A DNA stretch of 64,000 nt from DASVUS01 sp036388675 (lineage in GTDB: Bacteria > Armatimonadota > Abditibacteriia > Abditibacteriales > Abditibacteriaceae): NCBI GenBank assembly GCA_036388675.1, contig DASVRI010000045.1:130700-194699 (forward strand), given 5' to 3'. Below, one piece after another: positions 42,588 to 50,992 of the stretch (its first letter is position 1; each line of letters starts with the position of its first letter). The position numbers were made by a program, and so were the translations under genes. The notes below the pieces were generated by a model that was not told the DNA's origin, ran no database searches, and saw nothing but the letters and a program-made list of their open reading frames with translations.

Positions 42588-45500
42588 TCACGAACCCGGA
42601 GCGGGACTAGCAGCACTCGGATCGCCTGTGGGAGGCGGGGCATGGTCGGTTGCAGCTGGCGGCCCCAGCAACTGGGTCAGCAAAGGCTTCAGCGCATCTG
42701 CCCACACCTGGTATCCCGTGACCGACAGGTGCAAGCCATCAATGGTCATGCCTTCTTTGGGCGTTCCCTCAGGATTGCTGAGCTTGTCGTTGATGTTCAG
42801 GTAAAAGATGTTTTGCCCATCGGCGAACCTGGCGATTTGGTCGTTGATCTTCCTAATCTCTTCGGTGATGGCCAGGCCGTCAGTGCGTGGGGTGATGCCG
42901 GTCACGATGATCTTGGCCTTTGGTGCCTTCTGCCGGCAGGTGTCAACCAACGCGCGAATCCCCTTGACGATGTCGGCCACTTTCGCACCGCCGTCCGGCG
43001 TCTTGCCCACGTTGTTCGTGCCGGCGAGGATGACAATGACTTTGGGGTTAACTCCGTCCAGTTCGCCGTTTTGGATGCGCCATAACATGTTCTGGATGCC
43101 GTCGGCACCCCAGCCGAAGTTGCCGGCATTCCAGCCGTAGAAGTTCTGCTTCCAGTTCTCCAGATTTTTCGACCATTGCGCATCGCTGGTGCCCCAGCGG
43201 CGCGTGATGGAGTCGCCTAGAAAGTAGAGGTCGATGCCGCCGGCCTTTGCCTTGACCACGAGTTGCTCGTGCGCGGCCATGGAGTTGGCATCGCCACGCG
43301 CTGACGGAACCGAGGCATTGCCACGATAAAGTCGCGGTGTGCCGGTGGCCGTGGCAGGCGTGGTTGTGGTTGTGCCGGTGGCCGGTGCTTTTACATCCTG
43401 TGCCAGCGCAACGTCCCTGATGGCGAAGAACGCAGGTTTGGGCTTGCCTTGCCGGTCAAAGATCAAAGCATAGTCCGTCCTTCCTCTGATCGGGAAGTTG
43501 TTCAGCCACGAACTGTCGTCATCTGTGCCCCAGAGGCTCACACGCCCGATTTTATCCTTGTGGCGCAGGAACATCTCGAAGGCTTGCCGATAAAGCTCGG
43601 CTTGCTGCTGCGCCACTTCATTGGGTAGCCCGGCGGTGTAGGGGTTCATCACGGCTGCCTGCTCCGGCGTCATCGTCTCCACCGCCGTAATATCGGCGCC
43701 TTGCGTCCTGCTGGGCAGCACGCCGATGTCCATCTCGGTGACCATCACCTTCAAGCCCAGCGCGGCAAACTGCTTGATGGACTCTTCCACTTCGGCCAGC
43801 TTAAGATCGGGCATTCGCCAGTGCGCTTGAATCCCGACGGCGTGGATCGGTACTTTCTGGTTGAGCAGCGACTTCAGCAATTGCATGGCTTTGGGGCGCT
43901 TGTAAGCACGTTCGATGTTGTAGTCATTGTAGATGAGAATGGCATCCGGGTCGGCTTCGTGCGCGGCGCGGAACGCTTCGGCAATATAGTCCTCGCCGAT
44001 AGCCTTGAGCCACGGCGTCTCCCGCAGCACGCCGGGGCCGTCGGGGATGGCTTCGTTGACCACATCCCACTCCTTAACGCGCCCCTTGTAGTGTCCAACC
44101 ACCGTCTTGATGTGCGTTCGCAGGCGCTGTAGAGCCACTTCGCGGCTGAGCGGCTGACCATCCTTGCCCTCGAAAAACCACTTCGGCGTCTGATTATGCC
44201 AGACCAGAGTATGGCCGATGGGCGTAGCGCCGCTTTGCTGCGCGATCTCCACAAGACGGTCGGCAGTGGCGAAGGTGAACTGGCCTTCGAGCGGTTGCAG
44301 CGCGTCCGGCTTCATAGCGTTGGCCGCTGTGATCGCGCTGAAATGCGTTGTCGCCAGCGCGACTTTGTCCGCCGCATTGCCTCGCAGCGCCTCGGTGCCC
44401 AGCACCGCGCCAATGAGGAACTTGCCTTTGAATGCGTTCTTGAGTGGCGGCACGTTCACTGCCACCTTATCCTGCGCGAGAGTAGCTGGCGCCGCATACT
44501 TGACAGTCGCGACTGAGCGCGCCGGCAGCGTGACCACATTGTCGGCGGGCAGCGGCAGTTGGCGCCAACGCTCACCAGACTCGCCTTGAACTGTGCGGTA
44601 GATAGTGGCGCTCACGCTTTTATAGGCATTGCCCTCCGGAGCCACGACCACACGCCGCTCCTTATCGGTGGGATTGATAAGCACGGCCACCAAATCGCGA
44701 CTTTTTGGCTTTACGTAAGCGGAGAGTAGCACGGCAGGATCGCTGCTGCTGGCATCCACGCGATTCCAGCCCTCGCCCATAAACGCCGAAAAATGCTTCA
44801 TGGCGTAGAAACGCTCACGCCGTTCGATGCTCTGGTCTTCCGGGTTGTAGTACACCAGACCTTCTCCGGATTCTCGTGCGGTGCGTCCGCTGATCCACAC
44901 AAAATAGGAACTGGCTTCTCCAATGGCTAAGGTGTCATGGATCATTTCCGCCAGTTCGGTCAATGTCTGGCCCTCCAGGAACTCGGTCTGGAACATCGGC
45001 TTGTGGAGAGGGCGGTAGGTGTTGGCCACGGCCTGTAGGGCTGTGTGGAACCGCTCGTATTGAGGCTTAGACGGGTCGGCGTTGCTGCCGTAGATGTGAT
45101 AGGAAACGCCAAACAGCCGATCTAAAACGGATTGTCCAGATGCGGTCGTGGGGTCGGCCCAGAGCACAGCGCGCGGTGTGTTGGGCGCACCAGGAGCGCC
45201 GACCATATCACTCGTTAAGCGAATCGTGAATGTTTCTGGCCCCAGTATCTTCGGGCTCTGGGCGCCGAGCGCAGCCTTAAGACGATCGGCGACGGCGAAG
45301 AGCGCCTGGTCATAACCGGCAAAGTGAACTCCATCTTTGTTAGTTCCTTCCGTAGGCATGAATTCGCAGCCATCATACGAAACGGCCCAATCTAACTCGT
45401 TTTGGATGGTGATGTAATCGGGATAATCACCGGAAAGCGCCTTGAACTTCTCCACGCTGGCTAGCCACCAGTCAGCAAAGTCGTTGTAAGCATATTTTTC

Positions 45501-46046
45501 ATTGGGTAGACGCTTTAAGGTGGCGTGTGCGTGAGCTTTGTCTCCCGGAGTGAGGCCGCGCACGCTGTTGTTGCTTTTCAGGCGAGCTGGCGGCGACCAG
45601 GAAGTAAACAGCAGGCGCACCGGCCCTTTGTCGCCGCGCTTGGCAGGATCGCTCCAGCGCTGGGCGGCAGTGGCAAACTCGCGCGTGATCTTCTCGAACT
45701 TCTCTTGCTGCCCCTCATATTCGTGATAATTGCGCAGGCGGAAAATGTCGAGCTTCAATTCGCCAAACAGCGCCTCGTAGACCCGCTCGCGCCCTGCATA
45801 GTCCGCGAGGGCATCACCATGGAAGGTCTGCGAGCCGCCAAAGCCGTACATCGGCTGGCGTAGCGCTGAAACGCGCAGTGTGGCTGTCGCTGGCGGGACT
45901 GAAGTCGCAGATGGCTCCTGAGCTTTGGCGCAGCAGGCAAGGGCCGTTAACGCGGACAGCAGAGCACCGAGTTGCTGTACAGTTGACCTGACTACCGGCC
46001 GCAAGGCTGGTCTGTGCCGGGGAAATACACGATGATGAAAAAACAT
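42588..46046 (-). CDS. Secreted GH30-GH10-SGNH xylan-degrading fusion enzyme
   Basis: A 1152-aa protein with a signal peptide (basic start, then LGALLSALTALACCAKA). Residues ~60-530 form a GH30-like module: MYGFGGSQTFHG, TIQNELDW with the likely acid/base Glu (~215), FQTEFLEG with the likely nucleophile (~355), and a beta-domain. Residues ~545-880 are a GH10 xylanase: HTLVWHNQTPKWF, WDVVNEAIPDG (acid/base Glu), VTEMDIGVLP (nucleophile) and LWGTDDDSSW. After a Thr/Ala/Pro linker comes an SGNH esterase: YFLGDSITRRWG (~942), ILAGTNNVGK and DGLHLSVTGY (~1107). This would combine glucuronoxylan or xylan cleavage with deacetylation in one chain. Confidence 0.92.
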   Translation of the reverse strand: MFFHHRVFPRHRPALRPVVRSTVQQLGALLSALTALACCAKAQEPSATSVPPATATLRVSALRQPMYGFGGSQTFHGDALADYAGRERVYEALFGELKLDIFRLRNYHEYEGQQEKFEKITREFATAAQRWSDPAKRGDKGPVRLLFTSWSPPARLKSNNSVRGLTPGDKAHAHATLKRLPNEKYAYNDFADWWLASVEKFKALSGDYPDYITIQNELDWAVSYDGCEFMPTEGTNKDGVHFAGYDQALFAVADRLKAALGAQSPKILGPETFTIRLTSDMVGAPGAPNTPRAVLWADPTTASGQSVLDRLFGVSYHIYGSNADPSKPQYERFHTALQAVANTYRPLHKPMFQTEFLEGQTLTELAEMIHDTLAIGEASSYFVWISGRTARESGEGLVYYNPEDQSIERRERFYAMKHFSAFMGEGWNRVDASSSDPAVLLSAYVKPKSRDLVAVLINPTDKERRVVVAPEGNAYKSVSATIYRTVQGESGERWRQLPLPADNVVTLPARSVATVKYAAPATLAQDKVAVNVPPLKNAFKGKFLIGAVLGTEALRGNAADKVALATTHFSAITAANAMKPDALQPLEGQFTFATADRLVEIAQQSGATPIGHTLVWHNQTPKWFFEGKDGQPLSREVALQRLRTHIKTVVGHYKGRVKEWDVVNEAIPDGPGVLRETPWLKAIGEDYIAEAFRAAHEADPDAILIYNDYNIERAYKRPKAMQLLKSLLNQKVPIHAVGIQAHWRMPDLKLAEVEESIKQFAALGLKVMVTEMDIGVLPSRTQGADITAVETMTPEQAAVMNPYTAGLPNEVAQQQAELYRQAFEMFLRHKDKIGRVSLWGTDDDSSWLNNFPIRGRTDYALIFDRQGKPKPAFFAIRDVALAQDVKAPATGTTTTTPATATGTPRLYRGNASVPSARGDANSMAAHEQLVVKAKAGGIDLYFLGDSITRRWGTSDAQWSKNLENWKQNFYGWNAGNFGWGADGIQNMLWRIQNGELDGVNPKVIVILAGTNNVGKTPDGGAKVADIVKGIRALVDTCRQKAPKAKIIVTGITPRTDGLAITEEIRKINDQIARFADGQNIFYLNINDKLSNPEGTPKEGMTIDGLHLSVTGYQVWADALKPLLTQLLGPPAATDHAPPPTGDPSAASPAPGS

Positions 46047-46203
46047 TGGTTTATCTCTACTACGATAAAGTCACTGGCAGGGATGTGTTAGGGGAGGAGG
46101 GATCTTATCCAACTCTTGAAAGCCCTCCTGTGAGTTTTACACAAGGCCGTCTTTTTAAGGCAGAATCAAATCATCCGAACGGGATCAAAGCCACTGATGG
46201 CTT

Positions 46204-47124
46204 TTAGCCAGGGGTAGCGTCCGTTGAAGCCAGCTTGATGAACTCTTCTTTGTGTGCGCTGGCCCACTCCCGCAAAGTTGTGCCCGGCCTTCCAAGCACG
46301 TAGGGAATGTCGTCACGGATCGTCCCTATGTAACCCATGCGGCCATCGCTCACCTGTCTCATAAAATCCACTCCACCCGCTGCATACCAAGGTTCCACCT
46401 GATCGCCTAAAGACGAGATGAGCGCCTTAAATTCCTCCGGCCCCTGAGGATTGTAGCCAATATTACGGCCAGTGACCTCGCTCAAAATTGCCGCGACTTC
46501 TGAGCCGCCCAGCACTTCCGTGCTCAACCAGTAATCACGATCATGGTGCTTCTCTGGCCCCTGATTCAAAACTGCCGCCGCCACCGCCGCGATGTCGCTC
46601 GCCGCGATCCAGCCTACGCTTCGGTTCTTCCAGTAGAGCGTGAGAAGATCCGCTCTGGGAGCAGTGAAGTTCAGCAGATTATCCATGAACACGTTGGGGT
46701 GGAGGTGAGTCCAGGCGATGCCGCTGGCCTTGATGTAACCCTCGATGAGCAGATGCCAGGCAAAATGAGGATCGGTGCAGTCCCATTCGGCGAAAACACC
46801 GACATGGACGATATGTTTCACTCCTGCTTTTCTGGCGGCATCCACGATGGTTTTGCTTTGCGTCACCATCGCTACCGTGTAGCCGGTCAGCAAGAAGAGT
46901 CGATCTACACCGGCCAGAGCCAGGGGGAAGGTCTGCGGATCATCCAGATCCAAATACACGGCCTCTTTTCCCTCCCCGCGCAGCCGCTCCACTTCCTCTG
47001 GGCGCCGGGAACTCAGGCGAAGATTCACGTCTGAGGATTGCTCCAGTTCTTTGACTACGGACTGGCCGATTTGCCCCGACGAGCCGAGAACTAAGACCGT
47101 TGGTTTTTTCGGTGAGGTATCCAT
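46204..47124 (-). CDS. NmrA-like NAD(P)-binding oxidoreductase
   Basis: A 306-aa atypical short-chain dehydrogenase. VLGSSGQIGQSVVKEL is the Rossmann dinucleotide motif near residues 12-27. DRLFLLTGY and KHIVHVGVFAE follow, with WTHLHPNVFMDNLL as in NmrA/quinone-reductase-like (QOR2) proteins. The YxxxK pair of classical SDRs is not evident. It is the last gene of the MarR-nitroreductase operon, 86 bp after the previous gene. It may reduce quinones or sense NADP. Confidence 0.85.
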   Translation of the reverse strand: MDTSPKKPTVLVLGSSGQIGQSVVKELEQSSDVNLRLSSRRPEEVERLRGEGKEAVYLDLDDPQTFPLALAGVDRLFLLTGYTVAMVTQSKTIVDAARKAGVKHIVHVGVFAEWDCTDPHFAWHLLIEGYIKASGIAWTHLHPNVFMDNLLNFTAPRADLLTLYWKNRSVGWIAASDIAAVAAAVLNQGPEKHHDRDYWLSTEVLGGSEVAAILSEVTGRNIGYNPQGPEEFKALISSLGDQVEPWYAAGGVDFMRQVSDGRMGYIGTIRDDIPYVLGRPGTTLREWASAHKEEFIKLASTDATPG

Positions 47125-47210
47125 GATTTCTTAATTTCTTAAAAGTGATTGTTTGTTAGCTGTCGCGGTTCTCTGTCGCGATTTGCGAGTACTCAAACAC
47201 CTGGCGGCTT

Positions 47211-47975
47211 TTACATAAACAAGGCACGGGTCAGGCGAACCAGATAGTCCGCATCGAGATTGGTGGTGCTATCTCCGGCTCGTTCTTGGATGGCTTCTAT
47301 GGCCAAATCGCGCCGCTTTGGTAAACGCGCGGCCTCGGCTGATGCCAGCGCCGAGGGCAACTCTTGGGCGGTGAGGTCGGTGCAATAGCTCGGCGATCCA
47401 GGTTGCTGTCGCCACGAGTCGGCCAGGGCGCCCGCATCGAAACCGTCAAACCCGGTGTCCTCAACCAGGGCCATTGCCACTTGGCCATCCGTTTCCCGGT
47501 CGGCCGCGACGGGTAAAGCAACGCGATTCGGAGTTCCTTTTGTCGTGCCCTTTCTGGCGAAAGAATCAGCAACAATGGAATTCCACGCTTTGGCGATGGG
47601 ACGGCCCAACTGCTCGGCCACCCACACGCTCTCGACCTGCCCCGCTTCGATGGGTTCAATCGTGGTGTCACGAAATGGATAGTAGTTCCCCGTGTCAATG
47701 ATCACAGTCTCGGCGGGTAGACCCGCGACGAGGGGCGCGACATCCAGAATGCGACCGAAGGGGATGGAGAGAATGACAACATCAACGTCTTTCACAGCTT
47801 CGGCGGCTTCGACGGCACGCGCGCCGAACTCTAACGTGTCGGCCTCGATGGTTTCTGGGCCACGCGAGTTGGCCACCTTCACGTGATGTCCAGCCTGTGC
47901 CAGTTTGCGCGCCAAAGTCTTGCCAATGGAACCCACACCTAAAATGCCGATGCTTAAGTGTTTTGTATTTTTCAT
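47211..47975 (-). CDS. NADP(H)-binding F420-reductase-like oxidoreductase
   Basis: A 254-aa protein. GILGVGSIGKTLARKLAQAG is the dinucleotide-binding motif (residues 9-28), followed by VANSRGPET, VDVVILSIPF and VIIDTGNYYPF, typical of COG2085 (NADPH:F420 oxidoreductase-like). The C-terminal part, DTGFDGFDAGALADSW, also fits. Whether the partner is F420 or another acceptor cannot be told. It lies between the nitroreductase and NmrA genes in one operon. Confidence 0.87.
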   Translation of the reverse strand: MKNTKHLSIGILGVGSIGKTLARKLAQAGHHVKVANSRGPETIEADTLEFGARAVEAAEAVKDVDVVILSIPFGRILDVAPLVAGLPAETVIIDTGNYYPFRDTTIEPIEAGQVESVWVAEQLGRPIAKAWNSIVADSFARKGTTKGTPNRVALPVAADRETDGQVAMALVEDTGFDGFDAGALADSWRQQPGSPSYCTDLTAQELPSALASAEAARLPKRRDLAIEAIQERAGDSTTNLDADYLVRLTRALFM

Positions 47976-48006
47976 GATAAGTTTCCCTTTTCTGATGTGA
48001 ATGCTT

Positions 48007-48735
48007 TTACTCGTGAAAAGTCACGCTCTGGGAGACGGGAACACGGCCCATCTTAACGCTATTCACTGGGGCGCTGAAATCGGGATAGCCGAAGGCGATG
48101 GCGAACATCAACTTGAAATCGTCGGAAATACCCAAGTATTCGCGGATGGTCTGCGCAAAAAAGCCGATGGCAGTCTGCGGAATGCCGCCTAAGCCGCGCG
48201 CTGTCAGCGACAACAAGAATGTCTGGCCGTACATACCGATGTCGCCGCCTACGCGCACATTGTCGCCAAAGGAAGGCATGAAGAGCAGAGCGACATGAGG
48301 CGCACCGTAGAAGGTGTAATTTTTTGCAGCAGCTTTATGTCGCGCGATTTTGTCGCCACGCGCCACACCCATCGCCTCATAAAAAGTTTTGCCGTGTTCG
48401 ATTCGGCGTTCACCATAGGCGCCGTAAAAGCACTCCATATCGAAGCTGAAATCCGGCGTGAAATTCTCCGCTTCGTTTTGCTCGGTTAGTATGCGCCCTA
48501 ACTCTTGGATCTTGGCGCCTGAGACGATGTGGGTCTTCCAGGGCTGCGTGTTGCAGTTCGAGGGAGAACGCTGCGCATCTTCCAGAACCTGCAGAATCTG
48601 AGCGTCAGGAACGGGAGTGGGCAAAAAGGAGCGGAAGGAGCGGCGCTCGCGGACGGTCTCTTCAAAAGACAAAGTATGTGACGGCTCATACGGCAATTCC
48701 ATGAGCGTGTTTGGTGATTGTGTTGTGTTTGACAT
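48007..48735 (-). CDS. Nitroreductase-family flavoprotein
   Basis: A 242-aa protein. VRERRSFRSFLPTPV near residue 30 is the FMN-phosphate binding start, SPSNCNTQPWKTHIV the second FMN contact, and LTARGLGGIPQTAI the Gly-rich motif late in the fold. Such enzymes reduce nitroaromatics, quinones or enones with NAD(P)H. It lies 70 bp after the MarR-type gene; a TACAATT half-site in that gap suggests control by the regulator. Confidence 0.92.
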   Translation of the reverse strand: MSNTTQSPNTLMELPYEPSHTLSFEETVRERRSFRSFLPTPVPDAQILQVLEDAQRSPSNCNTQPWKTHIVSGAKIQELGRILTEQNEAENFTPDFSFDMECFYGAYGERRIEHGKTFYEAMGVARGDKIARHKAAAKNYTFYGAPHVALLFMPSFGDNVRVGGDIGMYGQTFLLSLTARGLGGIPQTAIGFFAQTIREYLGISDDFKLMFAIAFGYPDFSAPVNSVKMGRVPVSQSVTFHE

Positions 48736-48793
48736 GATGAAATCTAACTCCGTGAATGGAGGTTCGTGAATCTAAGTCGTGGAAATTTACATA

Positions 48794-48800
48794 TACAATT
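48794..48800. promoter_or_regulatory. Possible MarR half-site before the nitroreductase gene
   Basis: TACAATT, within ATATACAATTTG, matches the arm of the inverted repeat at 49279-49302 and the known OhrR half-site. It lies in the gap between the regulator and nitroreductase genes. Confidence 0.35.
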
Positions 48801-48805
48801 TGTTG

Positions 48806-49258
48806 TTACTCAGTGGCTTGACGAGGTATGCCTAACCCGTTCAAGGTGTTGCGCAGTTCAACCAGGTCTTCATGAGTGAGACGACAGGCCGTCTCGATCT
48901 TCTCAGGGATGGCGACTGCCGTTTCGCGGAGTGCTTCGCCTGCTTGCGTGAGGTCGATCAGTACGCGGCGTTCGTCTTTCTCGTCACGGGTGCGCGTTAC
49001 CAGACCCGCACTTTGAAGGCGCTTCAAGAGAGGCGTCAAAGTGCCAGTGTCCATACCGAGTTCCAGTCCTAACTCACCGACAGTGCGAGGCTTGCTCTCA
49101 TAGAGAGCCAGCATGACCAGAAACTGCGGATAGGTCAGACCCAAGGGTTCCAGAAAGGGTGTGTGCAGCCGAATGATGCGATTTGCGGCACTGTAAAGCG
49201 CAAACGAAAGCTGCCTTCCCACTTGTCGCACTTCGTTGGTGTTCGATTTTTTATCCAT
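48806..49258 (-). CDS. MarR/OhrR-like regulator, reactive Cys replaced by Ser
   Basis: About 150 aa from the ATG at 49258; starts at 49279 and 49300 would overlap the operator-like repeat just upstream. It matches OhrR closely: RQLSFALYSAANRI, LTYPQFLVMLALYE, MDTGTLTPLLKRLQ (recognition helix) and KDERRVLIDLT (wing). OhrR proteins sense organic peroxides through a Cys in the QLCFxLY segment; here that position is Ser. One Cys remains near the C-terminus (TACRL). It probably controls the nitroreductase operon but by a different trigger. Confidence 0.87.
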   Translation of the reverse strand: MDKKSNTNEVRQVGRQLSFALYSAANRIIRLHTPFLEPLGLTYPQFLVMLALYESKPRTVGELGLELGMDTGTLTPLLKRLQSAGLVTRTRDEKDERRVLIDLTQAGEALRETAVAIPEKIETACRLTHEDLVELRNTLNGLGIPRQATE

Positions 49259-49278
49259 TGCATTTTTTAATTGCTTCA

Positions 49279-49302
49279 TATTGTATAGCACACGGTACAA
49301 TA
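49279..49302. promoter_or_regulatory. Candidate MarR operator (inverted repeat)
   Basis: TATTGTA (49279-49285) and TACAATA (49296-49302) form a perfect 7-bp inverted repeat with a 10-bp spacer, 20 bp upstream of the chosen MarR start. The position suits autoregulation. The arms resemble the TACAATT half of OhrR boxes, though arranged in the opposite order. Confidence 0.55.
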
Positions 49303-49717
49303 GCTAGATACGTTCCTTATATTTCTTGTTAAACCGTAGCGGCTTCGGCTTGAGAGCAAGAAGTAGCTCACGCCGCCCTTTTGAATGTGTCTGTTTTTCC
49401 GTATGATAACGTTCTGTATTCAACCCGCTGCAACAGAATTAGGCGAAGCGTTGCAGATTCCATGAACAATACTAACTAGAGGGCACTCTGATCGTCCCGA
49501 TAGTAGCTTGTAGTGCAACAGTTCTCGCGGAAAGTGTGGGAGCACGGTAGTTCGCCGAGTACAGCATTTCGTGCTGTAGTTTCATGTAACATAGAGGACG
49601 TTATGTGCTGTTAAACCGGCAAACGAAGGCGCGGAATATGCACAGCGGCTTCCGCCATCGGCAGCTATATCCTATGGCATGAGCCGCAGTCGTAACTATG
49701 AGTTCTGTAAAGGTGAT
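49303..49717. other. 415-bp intergenic region
   Basis: No gene is visible. It separates the leftward redox operon from the rightward response-regulator gene. It holds one copy of the dispersed motif (AGAGGACGTTAT, 49593-49604) with an imperfect inverted partner ATAACGTTCTGT (49406-49417), and TTATGTGCTGTTAA shared with 39399-39412. Confidence 0.4.
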
Positions 49718-50107
49718 ATGGCAGGCATGAACAACTCACCCAAGACTATCCTGATTGTTGAAGATGAAGATGATCTACGCGTGATGCTCTCGATGAGGTT
49801 GCGCACGGTGCGTGGTTGTCGTGTCATCACAGCAGCCGATGGGCGGTCAGCGCTTGCTTTAGCAGAACGAGAAAAGCCGGACCTGATCCTGATGGACCTG
49901 AACATGCCACACCTTGACGGCTTTGGTGCCATTGAACAGATCAAGGGGCATGCGGACACACTCCATATTCCCATTGTGGCTGTCTCTAACCACTGCTGGA
50001 GCTTCGGATGGCAGGATCGCGCCTCTGAACTGGGCTGCGTCCAGTGTGTTGATAAGACTAGTCTGCTCCAATCACTTGATTCTCTTCTTCAGCAATATAC
50101 CGCGTAG
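49718..50107 (+). CDS. Single-domain response regulator
   Basis: About 129 aa from the ATG at 49718, which has AAGGTG four bases upstream; a start at 49679 is possible. It is a CheY-like receiver: TILIVEDEDDLR (acidic pocket), LILMDLNMPHLDG (phospho-Asp) and a Lys in CVDKTS. The usual T/S-A pair is replaced by VAVSNHCWSFGWQD, an unusual beta4-alpha4 region with Cys and Trp residues. There is no output domain; it probably acts by protein contact. No kinase gene is directly adjacent on this strand. Confidence 0.88.
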   Translation: MAGMNNSPKTILIVEDEDDLRVMLSMRLRTVRGCRVITAADGRSALALAEREKPDLILMDLNMPHLDGFGAIEQIKGHADTLHIPIVAVSNHCWSFGWQDRASELGCVQCVDKTSLLQSLDSLLQQYTA

Positions 50108-50398
50108 GCTGCTTGGTGAATTGTAACTTGACCGGTCACTGTGCTTGGCCCTTATTGATCTGGTGCACAAATTGAGTTGGCTCAGCATGGGCCAAAGAAA
50201 ACGAGTTGTGAACACATCGGAGTGGGTGCCCTCATTAGGTGCCGCCAGGGCATACGCACCCGCTAAGCCTGCGAGCGCTTCCTCATCAGGGGATTTTTGC
50301 ATGAAGGGCTTTTCTCATCAGGGAAGAGTTTAAAATCGGTGAATGCTGGTTGGGACGATTATCAGCACATGTCTGACACTTTGTAACAGGAGATGGTG

Positions 50399-50845
50399 AT
50401 GGAGACAGAGGAGCGTCGACCATTGAGCAGAATCTTGGTCGTTGACGACGAACCGGAGATTACCCGGTTTGTGCAAGTCGCATTGGAACAACACGGCTAT
50501 CAAGTTAAAACAGCCAGCACTGGCCGTGAGGCCCTGCATTACATCATGGCCGCAGAGGATAGGCACCCTGACGTGATCGTCTTGGATGTGATGATGCCTG
50601 AACTGCATGGCTTAGAGGTTTTGAGAAGGCTCAAGGAGAACGAGGCCACGGCTGACATTCCTGTGGTTGTGCTCACAGCTAAAGACTCCATGGATGATAC
50701 GATGAACGGCATCGAAGCTGGAGCCGACTTCTACTGGACAAAGCCGTTTGACATCATGGAGCTCGTCCGAGTGGTCAAGCTCATCCTGAAAGAGAAGGAT
50801 CTCAACCTACAGCCTACTGAAGATGAGACCGCTCTAAGCGGCTAG
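50399..50845 (+). CDS. Single-domain response regulator
   Basis: About 148 aa. The ATG at 50399 has AGGAG six bases upstream, better than the ATG at 50393. Receiver motifs are complete: RILVVDDEPEI, DVIVLDVMMPEL with the phospho-Asp, VVVLTAKDS, and FYWTKPFD with the Lys. A short acidic tail follows. There is no output domain. It lies 285 bp after the other single-domain regulator and faces the hybrid kinase gene at 50993-52705, a likely partner. Confidence 0.92.
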   Translation: METEERRPLSRILVVDDEPEITRFVQVALEQHGYQVKTASTGREALHYIMAAEDRHPDVIVLDVMMPELHGLEVLRRLKENEATADIPVVVLTAKDSMDDTMNGIEAGADFYWTKPFDIMELVRVVKLILKEKDLNLQPTEDETALSG

Positions 50846-50992
50846 GGCTATATTTCTCCCGACTCGGTGCGGTACTCTCTTCTCAAAGCGACGTGACGCC
50901 GTTAAACAAGCAAGTCACTGAATTGTCGGAAGCTGCAATTTCTGAGGCACGACGAGAACCGGAAAAGTTGAACCTTGTACCCTCAAGTGCCA

